A DNA stretch of 64,000 nucleotides, taken from assembly GCF_963924675.1 (NCBI RefSeq), contig NC_089222.1, forward strand, positions 110,995,316 through 111,059,315. Reading direction: 5' to 3'. Shown piece after piece: positions 38,560-50,760 of the stretch (positions are counted from its first letter, which is position 1; the number at the start of each line of letters is the position of its first letter). Under the pieces are notes generated by a model, which was not told the origin of the DNA, ran no database searches, and saw nothing but the letters and a program-made list of their open reading frames with translations. This DNA is from Phocoena phocoena. Its lineage: Eukaryota; Chordata; Mammalia; Artiodactyla; Phocoenidae. The position numbers were made by a program, and so were the translations under genes.

Positions 38560-39070
38560 CACCTTGACGTGCAATATATGGATTAGTTCTCTCTTTTGTG
38601 TTCTCACATACCAATATATCATCTCTTCCATTCCAGTGCTTATCACATTGTATGACAATTACCTTGTTACGCATTCATTTCCTTCATCAAATTTTGAGTT
38701 TTACCTATGTTGGGACCATAGTTATGTGGTTTACTTGTGTATCCTCAGTGTCTAACAATTTCCAAATGCCATCTACAAATATCTGTTGTATGAAGAGTCA
38801 GAATAAATATTCCATGCTCGATTGAAGGCCAGATAGATCTATCACTTCTCTTCAGGTATTTATAATATCAGTCACTTGTAACACTTCGGTTCATGATTAT
38901 ACAATGTGTATATCTAGTGCTACTATGAGTTACTTGTCTCTTTCTTGGTCTTTTTCTATATGGAGAGCTTTCAAAGGATAAATAGTTTGCTTTTCCATAT
39001 TTGTACTCTTCTCACCTTGTCCAGTGTCTGACACACACTAGGTTTAATAATTATCTATTGAATTATTAAA
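38560..39070 (+). mobile_element. L2 LINE 3'-end relic
   Basis: Worn L2 text: CATTCCAGTGCTTATCACAT, TTGTGTATCCTCAGTGTCTA, ACAAATATCTGTTGTATGAA, and later CCAGTGTCTGACACACACTA with ATTATCTATTGAATTATT, possibly a second tail. Non-coding. Confidence 0.5.
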
Positions 39071-39159
39071 TTACTATCAATTTTACATTTGTAATGTTTT
39101 TCATATTATTTCTTTTCCTTCCATGTTATCATTACCATCCTTACCTAGTTTTTAATGAC

Positions 39160-39500
39160 CCATTTGTATTATTGTTGTATATTTTTAATTGCTTTTCCTT
39201 TCTGTACTTTCTCACCTTCTAATTTATTCTGCACCCAGCTAATCAGATGATAATCTGACAAATTTTCCTAAAAACCCACTTTTCTAATGTCATAAATCAG
39301 CTCAGGAACTATACTTCTTTCAAGACCAATTCTAAGCTCCTTAATATATCTTGAATTTCAAAACCCTCTATTGTCCATAATCCTTGATTGCTATGGGGTA
39401 AGTGACCATGAATTTCATTTATAATTACCCATGCCTGTACATAGCATTTAACCAAGCACATCATGATTGCTCAGTGGGAATTTATGAATGAGAAAATGTG
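39160..39500 (+). mobile_element. Possible L2 LINE relic
   Basis: Very diverged L2-like order: ATTTATTCTGCACCCAGC, AAAACCCACTTTTCTAATGTC, AATTCTAAGCTCCTTAATAT, AAACCCTCTATTGTCCATAA. Assignment is tentative. Confidence 0.4.
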
Positions 39501-40540
39501 TTTACTGATACTGTGCTTCCTAAAATGACCCCATGAAAAACATCTGTACATGACTAAGTACTTATGTTTTTAAAAATTTATATTCAGAAGTAACTTATTT
39601 TATAACATATAAAAATGATACATATAAGTGAAAAAGATAAACACTTGCTTTGATTTAGAAAATAAACTGTAAGTAGACCTATTTACCAATTTAATTATTA
39701 GCAACAACATAATGTCATTTAAACTTCAATTTGGATGATATTTTGGAACGTAAATGATTCATTGTTCACTTAGAAGAATATTGTCATGAAAAGAAGAGAA
39801 AAATATCTGAAAATAAAAATTGATCAGAAAAGCTTTGACCTAGAAGGCCAACATCAATAAGTAGCAAGATACTAATCAGAAATAGCCAAGCTCCAAATAA
39901 GTACTCCAGACCCTTTGTGAAGGAGAGGGTATTCATGAAATATTATGAAGCAGTTAGTTCACAACCAATTGAGAAAAAAGCAAAGCAAATATACAGATTA
40001 TATCTTTACTTCACAATGTATACCAAAGGAAATATCAAGTAAAGTTAAAAGGTTAATTATAAGAAATGAAATGAAAGGAAAACTAGATGAAAGTGAATCT
40101 ATTATACTCTAGGTAAGGAATTTCTAAGCTCAGATATTATTGGCAAAATCATAAAGAAATATTACTTGACTATAAAATACTTTAATTTTTTTTGTTAAAG
40201 TAAGAAATCAAATAGCTTGTATTTGCTACAAAAATTACAGAGAAAGGCTTAAAAGTGTAGTATGAATGTCACTAATATTGATGCCTGAGAAACATTTTAG
40301 TAGTTTGAGAGCTTAGCCAGAAAGAGACCCCCCCTTATAATAACAAATACAAATGGTAAATGAATATATGAAAAATTTAATCATAGTTAATAACCATAGA
40401 AATGAAAAATAAAATATAAACCATTTTTCTCATATAGCACATTAAAAAAACTTGAAAAATCTTAAAACCCAAATATGACAAATATGAGATAAACAAGTTA
40501 CTTTCAAAAATCAGTAGAAGGTAAATTAGGAAAGATCTTT
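39501..40540. other. Non-coding stretch, nothing recognised
   Basis: A-rich sequence with the flavour of old L1 3' ends but no confident match. No gene. Confidence 0.4.
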
Positions 40541-40543
40541 TAG

Positions 40544-40544
40544 G

Positions 40545-40635
<91 letters not shown>
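40544..40635. repeat. Compound A / (AT)n / (AG)n microsatellite
   Basis: A poly(A) run of about 15 passes into about 18 AT units and then about 20 AG units. The A-run suggests the array grew from a retroelement tail. Confidence 0.95.
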
Positions 40636-40638
<3 letters not shown>

Positions 40639-40699
40639 AGTGATTAAATTATATTATGTTGAATTATAACTGTATATATTTTTTACATATATTGTCAAT

Positions 40700-41130
40700 T
40701 TATAAAAGAGAGCTTACTGGTATTTTGATTGAGATTGCACCGATAATAGGCATTTTAACAATGTTGAGTGTTCTCCCTGTGAACATGGTTATCTCTGTGA
40801 TTTAGGTCTTCTTTACTTTCTCAGAAATGTTTTGCAGTTTTCAGTATAAAGGCCCTATACATATTTTTCAGATATATAACTATTTTATATTTTTAATACT
40901 GTCATATACAGTGCAATATTCTGTCAATTTGCTCACCTCACTTGTTATGTCTAACAGTTTTTTTATAGCTATCATTGGATTTCTAAATAGACAATCATGT
41001 TGTCTGAGAATGAAGAGAGTTTTAGTACTTTCTGCCAATCGAGATGCATTTTATTTTTTTCTTGCTATGTTGAATGGTGAGGACTATTAGTACAATAAAG
41101 TGATGAGAGCAGTCATTTTGAGGTTAGAAG
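40700..41130 (-). mobile_element. Old L1 ORF2 fragment, antisense
   Basis: Aligns by eye with the antisense ORF2 section of the younger L1 at 55.5-56.1 kb. Compare GATTGAGATTGCACCGATAA with the GGATTGCACTGAATCTATAG region there, followed by CAATGTTGAGTGTTCTCCC and the CTTGCTATGTTGAATGGTGA section. The plus-strand 87-codon frame across it is an antisense artefact. Confidence 0.6.
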
Positions 41131-42039
41131 ATGCCCCCCCCAAAAATAAAATAAAATAAAATGAAAAGTTTGCCATTTGTAGAGAAAGAGTTTGAGATAT
41201 TAGTTATACAGTAACACAAAAGTGACAAATCCCACATTATTAAAAACACTAAGTTAAAATCTATAGCAATTTTATTTTAACTTCAAATCCAGGGAACTTT
41301 GTATAAACCTGGGATTTCCCATAGCTGAACTGATTTTATGAAAGGAAGCATTAACAATGTCCTTAAAGCACTATAATAGAAAAAAAAGAAAAGCGCTAAA
41401 ATATGCCATAAAATTGAAATGATGTCTTACCCTAACTTTGGTAACTACAATATTAGTACTATGGAATTTAGAAAAAGGAAGTCTTTAAAATTAAGCTAGT
41501 CTTATGGTCCATTTAATGACTGAATTCCCTCTACCAAGTGTTTGAATATCTTCACTGACAAAAAATTTGCTATTTTCTACAATATCTCATTCTATCTTTG
41601 GATTTTACTAATTGTTAATGTATTCATTGTTAAGTCTTCAGTTGAACAGTGTCTAAGTATTTTTTAATCCACTGATCCTTTTTCTAGTCTTTTCCTTCTC
41701 TGAGACATCTGTTCTCAATGTTAGAGTTAATATGTGACATCAAATATATTTATGATGATATAATTCCATGTCCTCTCTCTATCCTGATCTATCTTCTGAA
41801 CAATATTTAACTTTCCTAAACCCACAGTAAAAGTGTTATGTGCAAAACTGATTCCATTTTACATATGGAAAATAAAGTCACCAATTCTTTAAAACAGAAT
41901 ACCAATTTGACTTGGATGTGTTCTGCAGTATCTTTACTCCATATCTTCACCTTTCAGTAGAAGAAATCTTTCTGATATCAGGTTATACAGTTCAAGGTAC
42001 AGGAGACAACAATTTTATCTTTGGCTAATTTCTATTGGG
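41131..42039. other. Non-coding stretch, nothing recognised
   Basis: Begins with an (AAAAT)n tract at about 41143-41163. No gene or confident repeat otherwise. Confidence 0.5.
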
Positions 42040-42735
42040 GTGATGACTGTTATTCATTCACTCATGAAATATTTATTGTGCTTAGGTTAAACAGGTTCTG
42101 AGCTAGGTACTGGAATTACCAAGTGAAGAAAGCAAGTTCATGCCCTCAGTAGTTTACAAGACAGTGGCCTTTACATTACAATTTAATAAATGTTACATAG
42201 AAGTATATATAAAGTTAATAACAAATAGATAAGGGTCTATTTAACTGTGCCTAAGGGAACCTAAAATAGGATGTGACATTTCGTCGCAAGAATGTTTAGG
42301 AATGATTAGAAGTAAACAAGTTGAAAGGAGACACAGACATAGAGAAGAACATGTGGACCTGGGGGTGGGGAAGTAAGAAGGGATGGGATGAATTGGGAGA
42401 TTAGGATTGACATATATACACCACCATGTGTAAAACAGATAGCTAGTGGGAGCATGCTGTATAGCACATGGAGCTCAGCTCCATGCTCTGTGGTGACCTA
42501 GATGTGTGGGATGGGGGGCAGGGAAGTTCAAGAAGGAGGGGATTATATGTATACATATAGCTGATTCACTTTGTTGTACAGCAGAAACACAACATTGTAA
42601 AGCAACTATACCCCAATTAAAAAAAAAAAAAAAAAAAAAAAAGGATGGAAGGGCATTCCAGGCCTAGGGAGCTGCATAGACAAAGAAATTGAGGTACAGT
42701 AACTTTACGAGTTATAAGAGCTGGGGTCTGAATTA
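42040..42735 (+). repeat. Old interspersed repeat split by an L1 3' end
   Basis: The left arm reads TTCATTCACTCATGAAATAT, TTTATTGTGCTTAGG, CATGCCCTCAGTAGTTTACA and GAACATGTGGACCTGGGGG. The right arm resumes GGAAGGGCATTCCAGGCC and GCATAGACAAAGAAATTGAGG. Both arms belong to the family at 19.2 and 45.8 kb. Confidence 0.55.
42378..42641 (+). mobile_element. 5'-truncated L1 3' end
   Basis: Only about 260 bases of L1 3' UTR are present: GATGGGATGAATTGGGAGAT, TGACATATATACACCACC, GCATGCTGTATAGCACATGG, CTGATTCACTTTGTTGTACA and GCAACTATACCCCAATTAA, with a tail of about 24 A. It matches the complement of the 3' end of the large L1 at 53.8 kb, so it belongs to the same lineage. A clear target duplication was not resolved. 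Confidence 0.85.
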
Positions 42736-45025
42736 TTTTATGCTTCATATTTGAATTTTCAGGTTTCCTTTGTTGTTTGTTACTTCTCTTTGCTGTGTCT
42801 TTCTTTGGAAAGTACTTGACAGATTAGTTGTTTTCCTGCTTTTATCCATGGACTAATGTGGAGGAATTTTGGTGTGTCTAAAATTGGCATTTCAAATTAG
42901 AATGCCTATTTGAAAGATTTTTTTTTAAATCTTCTTCACTGATATAATATACAATACAGGGAAGAGAGTAGCTTAAGTTCTAATACTTTAATAAAATGGT
43001 ACGAATGCTAAACTGCACAAAACTGTGACACTGGCAGAGGCCTTATTGAGAGCCTATTGAGATGGGCAGTGTCACTGGATTGATGAAATATGTCGGCACA
43101 GTTTTATATTAATGAAAATAAAAGTCTTTGTGAAAAGCTTTAGCATTAGTACTCTTAGTAGCAACAGCTGCTGTGTCTGTCTTTGCTTTAGCAGCTGTTT
43201 CATGTAGGTGACAGGCTGACAGGAGAACAATCAGGGGGTTATTTCTGGTTGAATTTTTAGTTTCTTCTTTCATTTGTGGGATATTGTTTGGTGGTGTACC
43301 CATATTCTCTGCTTTGTCAGTAGTCTTCCTTCTCAAGTTTTTGAAGCTTGTCACAGATGGCTAGCAAACAACTGAAATTTTTAAAGCTTTTTATTATATG
43401 TGTATGATGTCCTCTATGACTTTGAGTTTGAAATAAGTAAAATGAAGTTATCCATGCTTAAACATTGGGTTTTGGCATATATGTAATAAAACTAGTTTAA
43501 CCTGAGTAACTACTGGTATCCTTATAGAATTGTGTGACTCTGGCTTGCCTAGTGCACTATTGCCATATGGTAAATGTTGAAATAAATCATAACAATGGGC
43601 TTTCAAATCTGACTAGAATTAGAGTAATTTCGCTTATTTTGAGAAAGTGAGTTACTTTAAGTGTATAAGTATTAATCCCACGTCTTCATTGGTTGGAAAA
43701 TTTTTTCTCATGAATTTTTCCCAGGTAAAGTAAGGCATTTTTGAAGGTACAGTAATGCTCTTGGTCTAGAGTACCAATTAACCCGCTAAAGAGATACTTT
43801 TCCAAGTGGTACCCTAGTCCACTGAAAGAGTTAATGTCGTGCCTAATCACCTCTATAATCAATATTCTAATAGGAAGTTTCTGGATATTTTCTAAACAAA
43901 ATGATTTAAGGCAGTAATAATTGAAAACTGAAAAACTTGGGTTTTTTTCCTGTATTAGGCTTCTTTATAAGTCAGGAATGATGGGTGATAACTCCTTCTA
44001 AGAGCTAATAAAGCTCAAGTAAAACATTAGAGGAATATTAAATTTACATAGATTTGGCAAGAAGGGACTGTCAAGATACTACACAATGCAGATTATTCTA
44101 CAAAATAGGAGAAAAAAAAACAATGAATACATATGCTCTTATTGTAAATAATAGGCAAGTTGTTTCTAATCACTTTGAAATGACATTTATTGAGTGCTTA
44201 TTATGTTCAATGTATATATTTCAAATGTATCATCTCATTTAATTCTACAAGAAATATAAGGTAGGAAATTAATTATCTTTATTTTATAGATAAATAATTG
44301 TTTTTCAGAGAGGTTAAGTAATCTAAGATTGATTACTACTGCCAATGTTTTTAATGATAAAAAAATGCTGAGCCTAGGGTCGATGATACTATATAAATTC
44401 ATTTTGCTATTTGATTAAGAACATACTTGTCAGCTAGTAATATTTTATTGATAGTTTATTCAGTTACCAAGCATTGATTGAGAAACATTAAACTTCTTGA
44501 TAGACAACCCAAGGAAGCCCAAAATTAAAGTAAATTTTATAGTCATATAATTCTAAAAAAAAAGTGAATAGCCCAAGAAGAATAAAATTTCAGGACAGCT
44601 AAGTTTTCAATGAACGTACCTTTATTATTAGAAGGGGCTTGGAGAAGAAGGAAATGGAATATTAAGATATATTTGAGACTAGTAAATTGGTAATGCATAT
44701 TTCCATGACAGCATTCAAAGAATGAGTATATTTAAAGTAAAATTTACTTTATTTTATATTACATTCAAAAATTAAGAGAATTCTATAGTGTGCTTTTTTT
44801 TCACACATGCAAAACTTCTCCTTTGCAGCTGAAAGAATAGGGATAAATATTTTAAAATTCAGCTGAAAGTAAGACTAGCAAATGATGTTTTAAAAATAGA
44901 ATTAGCTCACATAGGTATAACAACAAATATTGTAGTCTGCTTCATCTCAGTTATATCTTAAAACCTAAAACATGCAGAAATGCTATATTTGGGTTAATCA
45001 ATAGTTAAGTGGTATAATACATATG
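42736..45025. other. Non-coding stretch with one MIR
   Basis: Apart from the MIR listed separately I see no repeat or gene. The minus-strand frame at 43109-43354 (81 codons) is lysine/threonine/alanine-rich with no recognised domain. It has no visible poly(A)-type tail that would prove a processed pseudogene. Confidence 0.45.
44170..44400 (+). mobile_element. MIR relic
   Basis: MIR order: CATTTATTGAGTGCTTATTA, TATCATCTCATTTAATTCT, AATTATCTTTATTTTATAG and TTCAGAGAGGTTAAGTAATC. Part of a 62-codon chance frame overlaps it. Confidence 0.75.
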
Positions 45026-45027
45026 TA

Positions 45028-45122
45028 TTAGATTAGGGTGCTCCAGAGAAAAAGAACCAGTAGGATATATATAAATAAGATTTTTTGCAGAGATCATATA
45101 TATATATGTAATTATATTATCT

Positions 45123-45172
<50 letters not shown>

Positions 45173-45641
45173 TATATGTGTATATATGGGGCCACAGAGA
45201 GACACAGTGAGAGTCAGAAACAGAGACACACAGAGAGAAAGAGGGATTATGGGGATTGACCCATGAGATTATGGACTGTTATCAAGAAGTCCCATGATCT
45301 GCCCTCTGCAAATTGGAGAACCAGGAAAGCCAATGATGTAGTTCAGTCTGAGTCTGAAGGCCCAAGAAGCAGGAGTGTCAATATTTAAGGGCAAGATAAA
45401 GTGTATGTTCCAGTCAACAGAGAAAAAATTTACTCTTCTTCCAACTTTTTGTTCTATTCAGGCCCTCAACATATTGGATGATGCCATCCACATTGATAAG
45501 GGAGATCTTCTTAGTCTACCAATTCAAATGCTAATCTCTTCCAGAACACCCTCACAGACAAACCCAGAAATAATGTTTGCCAGCTATCTGGGCATCCATT
45601 AGCCCAGTCAAATTGACACATTAAAAATACTAACCATCACA
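45028..45641 (-). mobile_element. Mammalian LTR, same family as at 27.7 kb, inverted
   Basis: The plus strand shows the complement of the 27.7-kb LTR: GGGTGCTCCAGAGAAAAAGA, AGAAGTCCCATGATCTGCCC, GCAAATTGGAGAACCAGG, TTGTTCTATTCAGGCCCTCA and CAGTCAAATTGACACATTAA, ending ACCATCACA. A TA then CA microsatellite (about 45125-45172) has expanded near one end. No viral genes are attached. Confidence 0.7.
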
Positions 45642-45749
45642 TGTTAATTGAAAACATTTAGTTAAAACAGAAAAGTATAAGGCAGAATATTATAAAATCT
45701 TTAATCAGACTGTACAAGGGTAATCACAGTTAACATTTTGCTGCATATC

Positions 45750-46830
45750 CTTGATCATTCATTTATTCATTTAAAACTATTTATAGATCACTTACAATGT
45801 ACATGCTCTTTACCAGTCAACAGGAACATATTCCTGACCTCACAGATATTACATTCTGGTGGGAAACCTAGGCACATCAACAGAGAATTTGATGAGTCTG
45901 TTGATAGAATTGCAGCAAGGTTTGGGATGAGACCTTAATCCAGATTTACTGATCATAAAAAGATTTCCAAATCAAGTGATGGCAGAACTAAGACTTGGGG
46001 AATTTAGCTCAGGGAAAGGGTTAGGAAAGGGGAGAGAAGATAAAGTGGAGAAATGTTTCTCAGACAGAGAATAGCATGTGCAGAGATCTAGAGCTGAGAG
46101 AGGATAACATTGCATTCAAGAAAGTTTAAAAAAAAATTTTAGTTTCGGTAACAAAATTTTCTGGAAGTGAAGTGGAGAGAAATGAGAAATAAATATGAGA
46201 AAGATCACATAGCATTTTTAAAGTCATGGTAAGAACTTTGAATTTCATCCTAAAAGCAATGGGACCACAAAAGACTTTTAAATAGGCAAGTAACTGTGAG
46301 TAGACTCACATCTGGGAGAGATTGTGTTGGAGGATGCTAAACAGTGGGCAGTCAGGCCAGTTAGAAAGCTGAAGCAGTTATTCCAGTAAGAGACCATGAT
46401 GACTTGAACTAGGTTGATGATAGTGGGGACAGAAAGAGGTGGATGGATTGGAGAGCTCACTTTTTGGTTTAGAGAAAATTTATTGTTACTGAGATGTAGG
46501 GGAGAGAGAGAAATCAAAAGTGAAGACAAAGTTTTTGATTTGGCAGCTGGGTAAATAAAGTCACTACTGACTGAGATAGGTCATCTAGGAGGATAATCAG
46601 ATTTAATAAGAAAAATAATAATTCAATTTTAGAGATGCTGAATTTAAGGTTTTGATACTCAGGTAAACATGTCAAGCAGACAACTGAAGATATGAATAGT
46701 TACAGATCCAAGCATCAGTGACATCATTACTAGATTTGTTATTAGGATGACTGGGGAGTGTGAGTAAAGGCTCAGGACATAAGCCATATTTAGGGCTGGG
46801 CAGATTAATAAGAAATTACGATGGTAATGT
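45750..46830 (+). repeat. Old mammalian interspersed repeat, family unnamed
   Basis: Contains TTCATTTATTCATTTAAAAC, CTGACCTCACAGATATTACA, ACTTTGAATTTCATCCTAAA, GAAGCAGTTATTCCAGTAAG and AGAGATGCTGAATTTAAGG. That is the order seen in the ancient repeat that also occurs at 19.2 and 42.0 kb. This is the longest copy here and has no coding capacity. Confidence 0.5.
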
Positions 46831-47599
46831 TAAAAGGAAAAGTCAGAGAAATCCATCCACTTATTTTCTATATATTTATTGGACATCTGAGAGGCAGGAA
46901 CCACTTTTAGGTGTTAGGGAAATATAACAGTCTAAGGTTCCTGCCCTTGGTGTGGGCCATGGAAATCAAGAACGGGGGCACAGTGCTTCAGGAAGTAAGT
47001 GGTTGATATTTAAGTTTCTAAAAACTATATAGTAATCCAAATGTTCCATTTTTACCCATTGAATAATGGGAGTCTATGAAAATCCGGTATTTTCTAAAAA
47101 TAGAATGACTGGGCACTCTTTAGATGCCCTCACATTTATCCTAGATTGGATTAGATTCCTCTCAGATCCTCTTAGAGGGCACATTGATATTAGTTTAAGT
47201 ATCTTCTGCAATGGTTGGGAACAGGGGGAGCTGTATTGTCAGCAAAAGAATTTCATCTTTGTATTTGTCAACTCTCTGTTTGGAGAAGACTCTATACTGG
47301 GAACATCGTTGTGTGCTTTTACTAACTTGGATCTCACTGCAGAACATAGTGTGTCTGTGCCTGTAGAAAACTCCCTGCCCTTATGTTTTCCAAATGGGTG
47401 CACCACTGGTCTTCCTCCTGTTACTATTGCCAACCTGCTTATCTTTAAGGGTAAAGATAATCCAGGAGGAATGTTCTCTATCACATTGCCAGTCCTAATA
47501 ATCCCCTTTGTCCTTCAAACTCTATGACTAAATTCTCCTCTACACACTTCCTGCAATACTGTGCTCCTTTCTCAGGAAAACAATATTTTATTCAGCTTT
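46831..47599. other. Non-coding stretch with a 153-codon chance frame
   Basis: The plus frame at 47066-47527 is the longest in the window that is not part of, or antisense to, the L1. It has mixed hydrophobic composition, no domain I recognise, no splice partners and no processed-pseudogene features. I treat it as chance, but it is the frame most worth a database search. Confidence 0.5.
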
Positions 47600-48397
47600 C
47601 TCTATTATGATTCTGCACCCAGTTACAATGTGGGAGGAGGTGGTTTTCCCACACCACCAAGCAATTCTAGGACACCAGCTGTGTGTCCTATAATTCAATT
47701 CTGACACTTCCTAGAGATAACATCAGATCCCACAGGTGAAGAGTCCTACAAGATTGCCCCGTACCCCACTGCACTTGCCAATCTCAAGTCTAGGTTGCCA
47801 CCTGAATTTCTGACCCACTAGCTGAAGATTGGGTGTTCCAATGACTCCCCTCCTTGGGTTTGATTAATTTGCTAGAGCAGCTCACAGAATTTAGAGAAAT
47901 ATTTTTCTTACTAGGTTATCAGTTTATTATAAAAGGATGTAACTCAGAAGAGCCAGGTGGAAGAATGCATAGGGTAATATGAGGAAAGGACACAGAGCTC
48001 CCAAGCCCTCTCCAGGCACAACAATATCCCAAATTTCCAGGAGTTCACCAACCCAGAAGCTCTCTGAACCATGTCCTTTTGAGGTTTTATGGAGGCTTAT
48101 TCCATAGGCATGATTGATTAAATCATTAGCTCTTTGGCCATCAATTCAACCTCCAGCCCTTCTCCACTCTCCAGAGATCAGCGGGTAAGACCGAAAGTTC
48201 CAACCCTCCAATCACATGGTTGGTTCTTCTGGCAACCAGCAGAAAGTTACCCAATTAACATAACAAAAGACACCTTTATGCTCTCATCACTTAATGAAAT
48301 TCCAAGGGTTTTAGAAGCTCTGTGCCAGAAATGGATGAAGACTAGATATATAATTATTATAAATCAAAACTATATTTTCCAATCTGGTTCCATGTGA
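47600..48397 (-). mobile_element. ERV-type LTR (ERVL class, MER21-like?), antisense
   Basis: The plus strand carries GGTGTTCCAATGACTCCCCT, TTGCTAGAGCAGCTCACAGA, CCAACCCAGAAGCTCTCTGA, GGCATGATTGATTAAATCAT and CAATCACATGGTTGGTTC. It continues with GAAATTCCAAGGGTTTTAGA and AGCTCTGTGCCAGAAATGG. This is an LTR text that I associate with MER21-type elements, though the name needs checking. Internal retroviral genes are absent. Confidence 0.6.
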
Positions 48398-48789
48398 ACT
48401 ATTTTTGGTCAAAAGCTTGATATTTCAGGCACAGGCATGCCCTGTGAACTTAGTTTCTGCAACTGATCATGCTCTTCTCCCCTTATTTTCAGTTCTTTGG
48501 AACATGTCAGTGTTAAGTCCTGCTCCAATATTGGGTAATCGATGGAATAGGAGGTGAAGGAAGAAAAATCTTAAATTTTTAATGTTACCTTAAATTCCTC
48601 AAATTACCACAAATCTGACAAACAAAATTCATGAACACTGATAGGTACATCAGTTAAGAATTAAATCAAAATATCAGGGAGAATAAGAATTTGATATTTT
48701 AAAGTTAATGAAATTTTATATTAAATTATATAAGAACCAGTTTTCCTTATCTTCTACATAAATATCAGCTTAGCATACAATTTTAATAT

Positions 48790-49165
48790 AGCCTCACACT
48801 CTTCCTTGGTGTTCCAGGAACACACCAAACACTTTTGCCCTCAGGGCCTTTGCACTTGGTTTCCTTCTACCTTGGACACCTGCAAGGCTTGCTCTATCCC
48901 TTCCCTAAAATATTTATTCTAGCTCGATTATCTTTTCAGAGAGGCCTTCCCAGGCAGCCTTCTATTTCTTCATAGAATTACCACAAACTGACCTATTATA
49001 TATTTGTTTGTTTATATTCTTTCTACTTCTACTAGTTTCAAACTCCAAGATAAAACACATTTTGGTTATTTCAGTTATTGCTCAACTTACAGTGTCAAGA
49101 AGAGAGTTTGACTCATAGGTGGCATTCAATAAATAGTTGTTGAGTGAATTAATGAATGTCATTTA
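48790..49165 (+). mobile_element. L2 LINE 3' end
   Basis: Clear L2 order: CCTCAGGGCCTTTGCACTTG, CTACCTTGGACACCTGCAAG, TTTCAGAGAGGCCTTCCC, CTTCATAGAATTACCACAAA and GGTGGCATTCAATAAATAG followed by GTTGAGTGAATTAATGAATG. The best preserved L2 of the window. Confidence 0.8.
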
Positions 49166-50529
49166 TCTCCTATTGTATAGATCACTTGGCACAATGTTAT
49201 TATTCCAATTAAATAAACAAAAATAAGACAGCTAAAGATGATTACATTTTAATTTCTTAAACATTTATTAGCTTTATATTCATATCATCTGCTTTCTGGA
49301 GATCAGGGTGAATCAAAATCTTTATGAAAAATGTAGAACAATGTTTAAAGTATACATAATATTAAAAAAAAGCCTAATCCCACTGCTAAATAATTTTACC
49401 ATGTTTAGTTGTTATCATTTGAGGTTTAGTCCTGATTTCTCAGCTGTGTTTCATATATCTCTTCACTGCAAGAAACTCCAAGGTTGGCTCCCATTTATTT
49501 ATTCAAATTTTATAAGGATAAGTTATAAGCACAAGGATAAGTTATAACTCCTTGAGACAGAGCATCTCATTTTCCAAGCCACCCCACAGATATCAGCAAT
49601 TACACTGCTATACAAAAGGTTTCCATCCAAGCAAATAATTTGTTTTCCAGTGAAAAATAAAGGATATCTCACCCCTGAAGAGTGATTTTTTTGTTTCTTT
49701 CATAACTGTGAATGACCTGTGCGACCCACCTGGTCTTTCCACAAATGAAAGAAAGAAAATCCTTCAAGGGTAAAACATGAGTTATTCTATGAGAAAACAA
49801 TTTTAAATTAAAAAAAAAAGAAAGTGTTTTTCTTGTATCACGGCATGTGTCTGATTTGAATCACTTTCAGCTAGTACTGTTGTACCACTTAAAATATTTT
49901 TGTTGTATAATGCATATGTAAAAGGAAGAAAATATTTTATTTCAGAATAAGCATTTGCAATAAGCATGAAAACCATTCTCACATTAACAGAATAAATGAA
50001 ATATTGTGCATGAATATTTTATAGCTTACTGACAAATAAAGTCAAATAACGTCTTTGCACCTATACACCTTTTTCTATGAAAAAATTCCAAAATTATACT
50101 GAAATATATCTCTGCCTCATATAGAGGATGGAAATAGTAACTCAGCCATTTTTCAGAAAACATAAAATAACTGAATGAGCCAAAATAAAACACAGTGCTT
50201 CCATGATTGTGGAAACACACTGAATAGTTTTAATTAGCTTAATTTTAAACTGTCTTTCACTGGATTATTTTTGCACATAGGTAATAATTTTTCATCAAGC
50301 AAGGCTTCAATTAATTTTGTGAGAGCTCAATATTCTAGGTCACATGATTAAAAGGCATTCACCAAATTTTATGCCAAAGCATTTGTTTCTCTTTCCTTCA
50401 CAGGAAACTCCTTGGCTCAAATCTTCATTATATTTAATCTGGATATTTTAATCAACTCCCAACCTGTCTTACTGCCAATAATTTAAACTCAATTCAAGTG
50501 CTACTCAACACCACTTCTAGATAAATCTC
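49166..50529. other. Non-coding stretch, nothing recognised
   Basis: AT-rich sequence with no gene and no confident repeat. Frames of 79 and 64 codons have no recognisable domains. Confidence 0.5.
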
Positions 50530-50760
50530 TAATATAGTGGAAAACAGAGTAGTGAATTAAACAAACTGTATAAAATCTTATAACTTTTTGTAGATGCATA
50601 ACTTTAGATAAATCAATTAACCTATCTGATTCAGTATCCTTATCTGTAAATTGAAGATGATATCAGCTGTAGGATTTCTGTGAAAATAAAATAACATACA
50701 ATTTGGCAAGAAGCATCAGAAGTTGAACATGGCAAGTGCTAACTTAATGCTAGTTCTCTT
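50530..50760 (-). mobile_element. MIR relic, antisense
   Basis: The plus strand reads the complement of a MIR: TTAGATAAATCAATTAACC, TCAGTATCCTTATCTGTAAA, TTGAAGATGATATCAGCTG, GGATTTCTGTGAAAATAAA and ATGGCAAGTGCTAACTTAA. Confidence 0.65.

Noticed and set aside
43109..43354. 81-codon minus frame as a processed pseudogene
   Set aside because: No recognisable parent protein, no target duplication and no convincing poly(A) tail were found, so there is not enough support to list it as a gene.
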